Assembly (NCBI GenBank): GCA_035048485.1
Contig: CM068585.1
Location: forward strand, 1,853,001 to 1,917,000
DNA length: 64,000 nucleotides
Reading direction: 5' to 3'
DNA from: Pteria penguin
Taxonomy: Eukaryota > Mollusca > Bivalvia > Pterioida > Pteriidae
Shown: positions 1 through 11,065 of the stretch, one piece after another
Numbering within the stretch: the first letter of the stretch is position 1
Layout: every line of letters begins with the position of its first letter
Notes under the pieces: generated by a model
What the model was told of the DNA's origin: nothing
Database searches by the model: none
Seen by the model: the letters and a program-made list of their open reading frames with translations, nothing else
Made by a program: the position numbers and the translations under genes

Positions 1-1085
1 GTGGTTAAGCACCTTCATCAACGATCTTTGGGACCGACCCTTTGCAGTGATTAAGCACCTTCATTGACAATCTTTGGGACAAACCCTTTGCAGTGGTTAA
101 GCACCTTCATCAACCATCTTTGGGACACACCCTTTGCAGTGGTTAAGCACCTTCATCAACCATCTTTGGGACACACCCTTTGCAGTGGTTAAGCACCTTC
201 ATCAACCATCTTTGGTACACACCCTTTGCAGTGGTTAAGCAATTTCATCAACCATCTTTGGGACAGACCCTTTGCAGTGGTTAAGTACCTTTATCAACCA
301 TCTTTGGGACACACCCTTTGCAGTGGTTAAGCACCTTCATTGACAATCTTTGGGACACACCCTTTGCAGTGGTTAAGCACCTTTATCAACCATCTTTGGG
401 ACACACCTTTTGCAGTCAACTGTGGTTAAGCAACTTCATCAACCATCTTTGGGACACACCCTTTGCAGTGGTTAAGCGCCTTCATCAACCATCTTTGGGA
501 CACACCCTTTGCAGTGATTAAGCACCTTCATTGATAATCTTTGGGACACACCCTTTGCAGTGGTTAAGCACCTTCATCAACAATCATTTCCACACACCCT
601 TAACAGTGGTTAAGCACCTTCATCAACCATCTTTGGGACACCCCCTTTGCAGTGGCTAAGCACCTTCATCAACAATCTTTGAGACACACCCTTTGCAGTG
701 GTTAAGCACCTTCATCAACAATCTTTGGGACATACCCTTTGCAGTGGTTAAGCACCTTCATCAACCATCTTTGGGACACACCCTTTGCAGTGGTTAAGCA
801 CCTTCATCAACAATCTTTGGGACACACCCTTTGCAGTGGTTAAGCACCTTCATCAACCATCTTTGGGACACACCCTTTGCAGTGGTTAAGCACCTTAATC
901 AACCATCTTTGGGACACACCCTTTGCAAAGGTTAAGCACCTTCATTGACAATCTTTGGGACAGACCCTTTGCAGTAGTTAAGCACTTTCATTTGCAATCT
1001 TTGGGACGGACCCTTTGCAGTGGTTAAGCACCTTCATCGGCAATCTTTGGAACACACCCTTCGCAGTGGTTAAGCACTTGCAGTT
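1..1085. repeat. 46-bp minisatellite array A
   Basis: About 23 head-to-tail copies of a 46-base unit with core TTTGGGACACACCCTTTGCA followed by GTGGTTAAGCACC. The array enters from the left edge and decays at about 1075. Units fall into CATCAACC and CATTGACA subtypes, mixed along the array. The reading frame at 318-521 is only the repeat translated. No gene is seen here. Confidence 0.95.
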
Positions 1086-1477
1086 AAGATGATCCAAGTC
1101 ATTTCCAAGACCGTGTCATCATGTTTAACTAAGAGACCGTCCGTTACACTGTTGCATACGACCTGAAACTCAAATCAAGCACACTTAACTACTTTTCATC
1201 TCTTATTATACTCGTGAAAGTGCCTTGAAGGAAAAAGAAACTGTTCGTTCTTAATAAAGCTTAACTATTCTAAATACAGCCTTCAAAGATGATGTCATTG
1301 ATGACCTTCAATCCTTACTTTATCATTCACCTATGTATATGTATATATGACCTGTATAAACTATAATATAATTTACACTTTAAGTACCAGCTTTATTACT
1401 GTAACTATTGACAATTTTTATGTTGTTTACTACGCAGAAATTATATAAAAATTAACATATTGACGACGAGCGTTGCT
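1086..1477. other. flank of array A, arm of a direct repeat
   Basis: Non-coding. The part from about 1118 to 1340 (from ATGTTTAACTAAGAGACCG through GAAAAAGAAACTGTTCG to CCTTCAATCC) is a diverged copy of about 1735-1995. Each copy therefore lies directly after an array of 46-bp units. No ORF with protein-like content is seen. Confidence 0.7.
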
Positions 1478-1735
1478 CTGTTTATGGCTAGTCAATTTCC
1501 CACATCGCGCGATCGCTCCAGCACAGTTTATGGCTAGTCAATTTCCCACACCGCGCGATCGCTCCAGCACAGTTTATGGCTAGTCAATTTCCCAGCACAG
1601 TTTATGGCTAGTCAATTTCCCACATCGCGCGATCGCTCCAGCACAGTTTATGGCTAGTCAATTTCCCACATCGCGCGATCGCTCCAGCACAGTTTATGGC
1701 TAGTCAATTTCCCACACCGCGCAATCGCTCCAGCA
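1478..1735. repeat. 46-bp minisatellite array B
   Basis: Five to six copies, one internally deleted, of a second 46-base unit, with core TTTATGGCTAGTCAATTTCC and the palindromic stretch CGCGCGATCGC. The sequence is unrelated to array A although the unit length is the same. It precedes the second arm of the flanking direct repeat (about 1735-1995). Confidence 0.9.
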
Positions 1736-1834
1736 TGTTTAAACGAAAAGACCGTTGCTTACATTGTCGAACACGACGTGAAATCCTAACTGTTTTCATC
1801 TCTCAATATAACTAAGACAGTGCATAGTAGGAAA

Positions 1835-1955
1835 AAGAAACTGTTCGTTCTCAACAGAATTTAACCATTCTAAGTTCCCTGTTCGTTCTCAACAGAATTT
1901 AACCATTCTAAGTTCCCTGTTCGTTCTCAACAGAACTTGACCATTCTAAGATTCC
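1835..1955. repeat. 38-bp triplication
   Basis: Three tandem copies of a 38-base unit beginning CTGTTCGTTCTCAACAGAA. The homologous arm near 1240 has only one such unit, so the triplication arose after the two arms separated. Confidence 0.85.
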
Positions 1956-1995
1956 TAGTTGGTTACCTTCAATCCTTGATTCATCATTCACCCAG

Positions 1996-2736
1996 AAAGA
2001 CCTGTATAATCCATAATTTGTACTTTATCATGTTTATCGTAACAATTCAAAATTTCAATCTGTTATTTAATATTCTCATGACCTATTGTTCACCATTAGC
2101 TATCAAGTTTTTATCGAAATAATCAAGGAAATGCATTTGCTCCCGGCCCAAACTGTACATGTACGACATTAACTTGAAAGCTTCCTACAGACGTGAATAT
2201 AGGATATACAGTTCAAGAGGAACAAAAGTAACGATACTTCCGATCAATGCATGAGATATACAAAGAAATAAACCCACTCAAGCGAGAAACGACATTTTAA
2301 TTAAATGTAAACTGCAGTTTGTACATGAGTATACGTGTAGTTGTCTGCATTAACATCACTGTGGCTTTCAGAACAATGCTGTATAAACACGATATACACG
2401 TAAAGCAAGTCTCGCAACCTCTTGTACCGGGACTCCTTAATTCGCTTACATACGGTAAACCCAGGATTAGATAAGAAGGAACTCAAAACAAAGGGGAAGG
2501 TATTCGAACTAAAATACAGAATCTTCTTGACTTTACACTAATTCAGCATAACGAAATTTGACCGAAAAGGATAGTGAAACTATCACAACAATAAACTGTG
2601 TGAAGTTTGAAGTAATTCACAGCAAGCAATGTAAGATACATGTGGACGACAGACGGAGAGACGAACGGATGGACATTTGTATACGTCCTTCCTAGACGGA
2701 CTTGTAAAAACAAATGTCTATAAAGTCAATTGTCTA
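1996..2736. other. non-coding spacer
   Basis: AT-rich sequence without a credible gene. The small minus-strand frame at 2301-2486 has no recognisable domain. Confidence 0.5.
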
Positions 2737-3957
2737 TACTTAAAGTAGCTCTTACCACAGGACCTACCTTAAAGTAGCTCTTACAACAGGACCTAACTTA
2801 AAGTAGCTCTTACCACAGGACCTAACCTAAAGTAGCTCTTACCACAGGACCTACCTTAAAGTAGCTCTTACCACAAGACCTAACTAAAAGTAGCTCTTAC
2901 CACAGGACCTAACTTAAAGTAGCTCTTACAACAGGACCTAACTAAAAGTAGCTCTTACCACAGGACCTAACTTAAAGTAGCTCTTACAACAGGACCTAAC
3001 TAAAAGTAGCTCTTACCACAGGACCTAACTTAAAGTAGCTCTTACCACAAGACCTAACTTAGAGTAGCTCTTACCACAGGACCTAACTTAAAGTAGCTCT
3101 TACCACAGGACCTAACTAAAAGTAGCTCTTACCACAGGACCTAACTAAAAGTAGCTCTTACCACAGGACCTACCTTAAAGTAGCTCTTACCACAGGACCT
3201 AACTAAAAGTAGCTCTTACCACAGGACCTAACTTAAAGTAGCTCTTACAACAGGACCTAACTTAAAGTAGCTCTTACCACAGGACCTAACTTAAAGTAGC
3301 CCTTACCACAGGACCTAACTTAAAGTAGCTCTTACCACAGGGCTTAACTAAAAGTAGCTCTTACCACAGGACCTAACTAAAAGTAGCTCTTACCACAGGA
3401 CCTAACTTAAAGTAGCTCTTACAACAGGACCTAACTTAAAGTAGCTCTTACCACAGGACCTAACTTAAAGTAGCTCTTACCACAGGACCTAACTTAAAGT
3501 ACCTCTTACCACAAGACCTAACTAAAAGTAGCTCTTACAACAGGACCTAACTTAAAGTAGCTCTTACCACAGGACCTAACTAAAAGTAGCTCTTACCACA
3601 GGACCTAACTTAAAGTACCTCTTACCACAGGACCTAACTAAAAGTAGCTCTTACCACAAGACCTAACTAAAAGTAGCTCTTACCACAGGACCTAACTAAA
3701 AGTAGCTCTTACTGCAGGACCTAACTAAAAGTAGCTCTTACCAAAGGACCTAACTAAAAGTAGCTCTTACCACAGGACCTACCTTAAAGTAGCTCTTACC
3801 ACAGGACTTAACTAAAAGTAGCTCTTACCACAGGACCTACCTTAAAGTAGCTCTTACAACAGGACCTAACTAAAAGTAGCTCTTACCACAGGACCTACCT
3901 TAAAGTAGCCCTTACCACAGGACTTACTTTAAAGTAGCTCTTACCACAGGACCTAAC
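2737..3957. repeat. 29-bp minisatellite array
   Basis: About 42 copies of a 29-base unit with core AGTAGCTCTTACCACAGGAC. Two main variants (CTTAA and CTAAA joins) alternate irregularly, which points to repeated block duplication. No coding content. Confidence 0.95.
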
Positions 3958-4288
3958 GATCTTATCGTCAGGCTTTACTTCTATAACGATCTTACCATCT
4001 GACCTTATGTCTAGGACGGATCTTCTCGTTAAACCCTTCTACATACATGTACATGATTTTGAAAAACCGAAGAAAAAACTGACAAGCAAATAGCCCAAAT
4101 TTAGAGAATTGTGGTTCCCAGCTTTCGGAGTTCTGTAAGTAAGGGGGCAGTGATCTGTGGCATATTGTCATCGTTGTGCATGTCTACAGACACACATGCC
4201 AAATGTGAAGGCCCTATATCTTACGGTGAAAAAGTTACAGTGAAATAGGTCAAAGGTCACGGTCAATGCCACATAAAAAATGTGGCAC
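3958..4288. other. decayed repeat edge and spacer
   Basis: Begins with diverged units of a related type (GATCTTACCATCTGACC) that recur at 4730-4860. It then holds a piece (GTTACAGTGAAATAGGTCAAAGGTC) of which a second copy lies at about 4595-4635, bracketing the next array. No gene is seen. Confidence 0.55.
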
Positions 4289-4600
4289 CAACGGAAAGGT
4301 ATTGCAATTAGGGACACACCTGCCAAATATGAAGGCTCTTACGGAAAGGTATTGCAATTAGGGACACAAATGCCACATACGAAGGCTCTAACGGAAAGGT
4401 ATTGCAATCAGGGACACACATGCCAAATATGAAGGCTCTAACGGAAAGGTATTGCAATTAGGGACATACATACAAATATGAAGGCTCTAACGGAAAGGTA
4501 TTGCAATTAGGGACACACATACCAAATATGAAGGCTCTAACGGAAAGGTATTGCAATTAGGGACACACATACCAAATATGAAGGCTCTAAGTCTCACGGT
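4289..4600. repeat. ~50-bp minisatellite array
   Basis: About six copies of a unit of roughly 50 bases with core AACGGAAAGGTATTGCAATT and AATATGAAGGCTCT. Related single sequence lies on both sides, so the array looks like an internal expansion of a dispersed repeat. Confidence 0.9.
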
Positions 4601-5954
4601 TAAAAAGTTACACTGAAGTAGGTCAAAGGTCGGACAAAAACGTAGAAAGATGACAAAAGGGGTTAACACTAAACTTCTGCTACTTTCTTACTTCTACATT
4701 TTGAAATCAGCTTTCAAACTGAAGAAAATCATGTCTGCTTCTAAACCAGATCTTACTGTCAGACCTGACTTCTACGACGGATCTTACCGTCAGACCTTAT
4801 TTCTATCATACTGCCAGACCTGCAAAGTAAATTTTACCGCCCAACCGACTTGACTTCTCGACAGATCTTAATCACGTGTAATCGCACACCAGACAAATTC
4901 GCTATTATTTGATATCAGACAGTAATCGCCAGACATTTAACGCAAAGCGCAAAACATTCCACAGGTCCGAAAATCAATTACCACCAATATAGAAGCTATT
5001 GCTGCTAATTGCCTTATTTGTCGTCTTTGGTTGATATAATTTACAAGTCGCGGGCTTGTACTCTTGTACAATTACATGTGGGGTATTAGTTTCAAAACAA
5101 CAGCAGTGTTATACTGTGTGAGCACTTACTCATTCTCAATACAAAATTTATGGCAAAATCGCTGATCAATATCATCACAAGACTGGCGATTAGTTGGTGT
5201 ATCAATATTCCTATCTATTCATATAACACATAGTATACAATGTACGTCTAGTCGGACTTGGCGATTTTACTGTCACGTGAAGATAAAAGAGATACAGGTA
5301 AACCGCTATTAATTGGCGACACGTATTATCAAGGATGTATAGTTTAAACTATACTTCCCTGGTATTATCATGAATTTTTGCCTACAGGAAATCGGAATGA
5401 GCAAAAAATGTTGTTCATCTTTCATGTACGCTTAATTAGTAGCAATGTACAAGAAATTAAAATGCGTGTATTATGAAAAAGCACACAGTCTGTGTAATTA
5501 TATATCTACATCTAATTCTTAATAAGGTGGCTATTTAAAGGTTTCAGTTCTCTATCACGGATTAATACTCAATCTTCACAATAGGTATCCAGTTACATAT
5601 TTTTATTCTCAATTTTCTACTTCACTGCAAAAAGAAAGCATGGAAAACAAAAAGAAAGCATGGAAAACAAAAATCAAAATCGTATAAAACACGACTCTCT
5701 CTTGATAGTTATCTCCCGTAAGATAATGAGGAGGATTTCTGTTATATCTATGTTATATCTATTTTACTGTGGGGTGCTCCTAAGTCACAGGAGGGATATC
5801 CCAGGAAGAAGAAGTTACCGGTATGCTAACCATGGTCATGCTCAATGTGTTTCTTTCGATAGGCAAAATGATATACGAGAGTTACTTTTCAAATCCTAGG
5901 GACAAAACTTCATTAAATACATGACTGATCTTTCCGTCTACCATAATTTAGATC
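4601..5954. other. non-coding spacer
   Basis: Contains the decayed 29-bp-like units at about 4730-4860 and otherwise AT-rich DNA. A duplicated 18-base word (GGAAAACAAAAAGAAAGC) lies near 5640. The ORF at 5660-5899 shows no domain and is not called. Confidence 0.5.
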
Positions 5955-6530
5955 AGGATGTTAACTTTATATGACAAGAACTTATCATTAAATGAAAACA
6001 AGAGCAGCACCCCTGGTTATTTTTGTAACGTGGGCATAACTCACATTAGAAGTCATCTATTCCTCATAATCACCCACAAACAAACTTTTTCCATTCAAAA
6101 GTTTTCATTACTATCCATAATAAAACTTGACCTAGAACTCTTCATGATGTATCTTTATATCAAACATCAATTCAATATCTTGATCCATTCCTCTTATAAT
6201 GATCTGAAACTGCATATTTTAAGAAATTTTCAAAGTCCAAAGGGATAACTCTGACAAAAATAAGTGAACCACATCTAAATCATAATTTAGTAACTTGACC
6301 TAGATATCCTTAAGATGTATCTGTATACCAAAAATCAATTCAATATATCTAGCTGTTCCTGAGAAAATGAAGAAAACTGTTAATTTGAAGAAATTTCTTA
6401 AGTCCAAGAGGGATAACTATCACAAAAATTATTGAACCATAACAAATTTGAACTTGACCTAGATATCCTTGAGATTTATCTGTATACCAAATATTAATTG
6501 AATATCTTTATTGGTTCCAAAGACTGTATA
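5955..6530. repeat. three ~165-bp degenerate repeats
   Basis: Three diverged direct copies of a unit of about 165 bases containing AACTTGACCTAGATATCCTT, CAAAAATCAATTCAATAT and CCAAAGGGATAACT. This kind of degenerate repeat is common in mollusc DNA (from memory). No coding content. Confidence 0.7.
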
Positions 6531-6625
6531 TGGACCGACAGACCGACCAACAGACTGACCAACAGACCAACCGACAGCAGCATAAATAATATGCCCCACC
6601 TTCTTCGAAGGGGGGCATAATAAAT
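6528..6625. repeat. GACC-rich tail with hairpin
   Basis: Closes the preceding repeat. Imperfect GACAGACCGACC repeats are followed by a hairpin-forming segment with GCCCC on one side, TTCGAA in the centre and GGGGC on the other. Similar ends are frequent on bivalve dispersed repeats. The family is not identified. Confidence 0.55.
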
Positions 6626-6810
6626 TCCTCGTCATCATTACTCTGACTATGAAGAGGTACATTCTATACCACCTTCAGTTCTCCCTTTACTTCACTAAAT
6701 GGGAAAATTCTTTTAACTGCACCAATTAATCTACAGTAAGTGGACAATATAGTCTTATAAGGAACCACAACATAGTATAAGTATGTACTGGGTGATGGTA
6801 AAGACACATC

Positions 6811-7690
6811 ATCGTATCTTGTCCATCATGAGTAGCTACAATATCCTATCCACATGTACTCTATGTGGTGCTGCTACAATACAATCTCCTCGGTGGTGGG
6901 TAGCCACAATATCCATCTACATGTACTCTGAGTGGTGCTGCTACAATACTGTATCTCCTCAGTGGTGAGTAGCCACAATATCCTATCTACATGTACTCTG
7001 TGTGGTGCTGCTACAATACTGTCTCCTCAGTAATGGGTAGCCACAATATCCTATCTACATGTACTCTGTGTGGTGCTGCTACAATACTATATCTCCTCAG
7101 TGGTGAGTAGCCACAATATCCTATCTACATGTACTCTGTGTGGTGCTGCTACAATACTGTCTCCTCTAGATCTGTGGTGGGTAGCCACAATATCCTATCT
7201 ACATGTACTCTGTGTGGTGCTGCTACAATACTATTTCTCCTCGGTGGTGGGTAGCCACAATATCCTATCTACATGTACTTTGTGTGGTGCTGCTACAATA
7301 CTGTCTCCTCAGTAATGGGTAGCTACAATATCCTATCCACATGTACTCTGTGTGGTGCTGCTACAATACTGTATCTCCTCAGTGGTGGGTAGCCACAATA
7401 TCCTATCTACATGTACTCTGTGTGGTGCTGCTACAATACTGTATCTCCTCAGTGGTGGGTAGCCACAATATCCTATCTACATGTACTCTGTGTGGTGCTG
7501 CTACAATACGATATCTCCTCAGTAATGGGTAGCCACAATACCCTATCTTCATGTACTCTGTGAGGTGCTGCTACAATACTGTCTCCTCTGTATTGGGTAG
7601 CCACAATATCCTATCAACATGTACTCTGTGTGGTACTGCTACTATACTGTCTCCTCAGTGGTGGGTAGCCACAATATCCTACAGTCCTTC
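6811..7690. repeat. ~68-bp minisatellite array
   Basis: About 13 copies of a 67-70 base unit with core GTAGCCACAATATCCTATCT and GTGTGGTGCTGCTACAATAC. Length differences between units lie in the TGTATCTCCTCAGTGG stretch. The ORFs readable on the plus strand are the repeat in different frames. Confidence 0.95.
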
Positions 7691-9275
7691 TATATTCCTC
7701 CACCCAGGAGCAGCATCCTCTACATTTCTCAAATGAGCAATCCTTTCTTTAGAACACCATTTCCAAAATTTTACTGAGAAAGCCTGATCCCAATGTCATC
7801 AGTCTGGAACATTGGGCTATGGCCGTCTGTCAAAGACTAAACCCTCATGACATCAGATTTTATCATAGAGAGCAATGCACATTCCCAGAATAATTTTTGT
7901 TAAAAGGAATGACTAAATATTTTGTCATTCAAAAGATTAAAATTTGAATACATGTTTTACATATTTCCAATTACATAAAAAAAATTTATGAGCAAAGCCA
8001 AATAGAATTGACACATCAGAGCTTAAAGGTGTATTGTCGCTTAAGGTAAAACCAAAGTTTTACCCTAACAGTTTTAACATAACTTAATCCATATCATAAT
8101 CCATTGGTGATCTCCATTTTTCTGTAAACACTCCGCGTAATATATGTTAAGAAAGATAACTCTTGAAATGACGTCTGATTCAGCAGACATATTTCTTCTG
8201 AATTTACAGTCATAAATATCTTGTACAACATCATCAATAACATCGTAAAAAATTTGAAATTTTATTAAAGTTGTATGATACAAGTCGGTATGTGTTAGTA
8301 TTATAAAATAATATAGTGCTGTTAATTTGTAGGTCTTGTAGGCTACATCATACATGTACATGCAGTGTTCGAAATTAGCAGTCGTCCGGTCGTCAAAACC
8401 ACCTATAATTGTAAGTCTTTTTGGGCAATTTAAAATTTCAGTAACTATAATGGAGGTCATCCAAGTTTTCTTTAAGTTCGCCATTATGGTGACCTAAAAT
8501 TTTTGCCAAGTTCCAAACCTATATATGTAAACAATGGGAAACAAAAGGGTATCGGATCTGACAGAACATATTTGTTATGAATTTATAATCGTAAATAACT
8601 TGTATTGCATTGTTAAATACTTAACCAAACTTGAAAATTTTATTATAATGTATTAAACTTATTCACATATATTCATTTTATAACATAGTACATTGTTGTT
8701 AACCTGCAAGCGTATACTTTTCGCTGCAGGGATATACAGGTGTACGCATGCATATGACCCCTTTTTCACTATGGTGCATTGTAAGGTAGTCAACATAAAT
8801 ATGAATAATTTATGAAGTGGAGCTGGATCATCTGGGGCTATTTTTACTTTTGACAGAACGTCTAGCAGACAGGCAAGTTTCTGGCCAGATCACAGCATCT
8901 GCATGTAATAACATTCAATCTGAGTACGCGATAAACTTTTCCCCTATTTTACATGATGTAAGGTGCAATACTAAACAAATGCAAAATTGCCGCTTAGGTT
9001 TGCATCTTATTACTATGACGTCACAATCCAACTGTCATAATGAAAATTGCAATAAAAAGTGGTTTGTCCGGAAAAAGACCCCTTGTATCATTTAAAACTG
9101 GGAAAAGGTCTATTATCGAAGTCGGTGTGACATCACTCTAAGATCCAAATGAAGATAATCCCCAAAACATTCCAAGGAGGGCCTCCTTCTTCTTCCAATA
9201 CGAAGTGTACTCAAAAGTTGAGCGTTATACTTCATGCCCAAGTACCCAAAAGCAATCATCAAAATAGTACTATTA
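7691..9275. other. non-coding, degenerate duplication
   Basis: Two diverged blocks, about 8150-8340 and about 8555-8710, share ACATATTTCTTCTGAATTTA-like and AAATTTGAAATTTTATTA-like stretches, suggesting an old direct duplication of about 390 bases. The 136-codon minus frame at 8074-8484 lies across this repeat and has no domain. Probably part of the intron of the gene whose exon is at 9306-9461. Confidence 0.5.
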
Positions 9276-9305
9276 TTATGAAGTATGTGTAGATGTGATA
9301 CTAAC

Positions 9306-9461
9306 CAGGTGTAGCACTGTGTTCACCACATCCTTATTGGAAACCTGTCCCACCTTGATTAAACCGATCAATAGTCCGAATTTTAACTCGTCATTCCCAG
9401 AATCTTTCAGAATGTCATCCGTCGACTCCACCTTCTTTTCTTCTGCAGCAGTCAGAGACAT
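9306..9461 (-). CDS. first coding exon, neurobeachin/LRBA-like BEACH protein
   Basis: Fifty-two codons from ATG (complement of 9459-9461) to CTG, followed directly by a splice donor GTTAGT (9305-9300). The peptide has an acidic, lysine-rich start (MSLTAAEEKKVESTDD) and then the block LKFGLLIGLIKVGQVSNKDV. This matches the conserved N-terminal segment of neurobeachin and LRBA, whose coding sequence is split near the same place (recognised from memory). In those proteins the segment opens a large armadillo-like region far upstream of the PH-BEACH-WD40 module. The proteins are very large scaffolds of vesicle and membrane traffic, including PKA anchoring. Downstream exons should lie at lower coordinates. 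I could not find the next one in 1-9300, so the left end is probably intron 1. Which of the two paralogues it is cannot be told from one exon. Confidence 0.7.
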
Positions 9462-9740
9462 GTCGCCTCAGAGTTGCTTGTACTCGTCACAAGTAAATAT
9501 CTAAAAACTGCTATTTTACTTACTGGGACTTAAAACGCCCATTTGTACAGGTGCTTATTGTAATTACCAATGCGTCAAAGACTATTGCTGTCGGCGAAGA
9601 AGTTCAACAAACTTCCGGTATTACCGCAGAAAATAAATCAATAGCTACCTGTGAAAACAATGTAAAAATTAGAATTTTGTGAATCATATAAATACGGAAT
9701 TTGCAGTTTATATTTGTACGCCTTTCTTGGTTAGGATGGT
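9462..9740. other. upstream region of the 9461 start codon
   Basis: Should contain the 5' UTR and possibly the promoter of the minus-strand gene. I see no clear TATA box in a convincing position and make no promoter call. Confidence 0.35.
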
Positions 9741-9785
9741 CGATAATAATAATAATAAGAAGAAGAAGAAGAAGAAGAATAAAGA
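9741..9785. repeat. (AAT)n/(AAG)n microsatellite
   Basis: Runs of AAT followed by AAG triplets with one interruption. Confidence 0.9.
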
Positions 9786-9974
9786 AGTAGTTTTATCTAT
9801 AGGTGGAAATGAGATTATCGTGAGAGTAAAAGGTCTTTAGAGTACAGAGACATGTCTATGTAGAATACAATAAATCAACGTGGTAAATAAGTGAAAATCA
9901 GAAACACAAGTTACTGACTCTTCAATATGACAGAAATCATTACGGAAATACACAGTATACATGTATAGTGTAAT

Positions 9975-9978
<4 letters not shown>

Positions 9979-10065
<87 letters not shown>

Positions 10066-10090
10066 ACACACACACACACACACACACACA
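9979..10090. repeat. (TA)n-(CA)n microsatellite
   Basis: About 82 bases of uninterrupted TA followed by about 28 bases of CA. ORFs on both strands here are artefacts. Confidence 0.95.
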
Positions 10091-10175
10091 AGGACATCAC
10101 AAAATATTCGCTGATAGTGCAGTTACGATACCGACTCAGGACGGTTATTTGATATGACAATTATAGACAATATTA
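10085..10175 (-). mobile_element. F2 retroelement 3'-tail fragment
   Basis: Carries the F2 tail words AAATATTCG and ACGATACCGACTCAGGACGG, also found for example at 33150-33200. Sense strand is minus. Short and diverged. Confidence 0.55.
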
Positions 10176-10489
10176 TAAATATGCATAATTGTACCGAGAT
10201 ATGTTGGAGAAATAGCTCTGTGTAAAGTCAGAAATTATGCTCAGAAAAAATTGCTCTGCAATTCTCAAAAATTAAAAGGGACGTATAGACATATATATTA
10301 CTACCCGGAATGGACAATTATACACAATACACAAAAGTGACTTTAAATCAGTTCTGTCCAAAATCACTCGGATAACAATGCGGCACTACTGCCCTAAGTG
10401 TTCGAAAAACCCGTTACCCGTAACCCGTGGTAAGTGAAAAAACAAGTCGGGTAACTGAAAAGCTTTAAATCCTTTACCCGGTGGTAAGA

Positions 10490-10745
10490 AAGAAAAAAGA
10501 GGAGTTACTGGCTCATTTATGTGGCAGAAGTCACCATGGAGCTATACAATACATAAATATCAATAATATACTAGCAGAACAATGAAAGGACGTACATTTA
10601 AAAAATTATAAATAATCCTCCATGTAAAGAACAAGGGTCAACAGGTATCGCATATTGAGAGGTCATAAAAACACGTAAGGTATTGTAAAACACATAATGA
10701 TATAAAAATATATGCGACATCAACATGATAAACCGCGCTCTGCTA
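10490..10745 (-). mobile_element. F2a 3' tail, internally deleted
   Basis: Starts (3' end of the element) with GAAAAAAGAGGAGTTACTGG and runs to CATGATAAACCGCGCTCTGC, as in the complete tail at 33045-33480. It lacks the middle part with ACCGGTTTACGGGCCCACC. Sense strand is minus; the 5' part of the element is absent, as expected for a truncated retrocopy. Confidence 0.8.
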
Positions 10746-11065
10746 ATAAGTAAATTCTGAGTAATATCAATCACATCAATTTTAAACTTTGCTAACAGAA
10801 AGACGATAAAACACAACCAGAATTAGCGTAACCTAAAAGACTTATAAGACTTATAAGTTTTTATATTTAATCATCGTATGTTTCCCATCTCGATCTCGGC
10901 GGCCGGCGGGGGGAGGGGGGGGGGGCAATATTGGCGAAAACTCACTAACCCGACTACCAAGCTACCAAACTTTCTTCGGGCTAGATCAACTAAAATTTGA
11001 TTTTGAAATAGCCTGACTGGCTAGTAAAAATAGCGCTGTTTCGAGATCAATAGACGACAAATTGC

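Noticed and set aside
8074..8484. 136-codon minus-strand ORF
   Set aside because: No domain, lies in a degenerate duplicated non-coding block and is not conserved in the other copy of that block.
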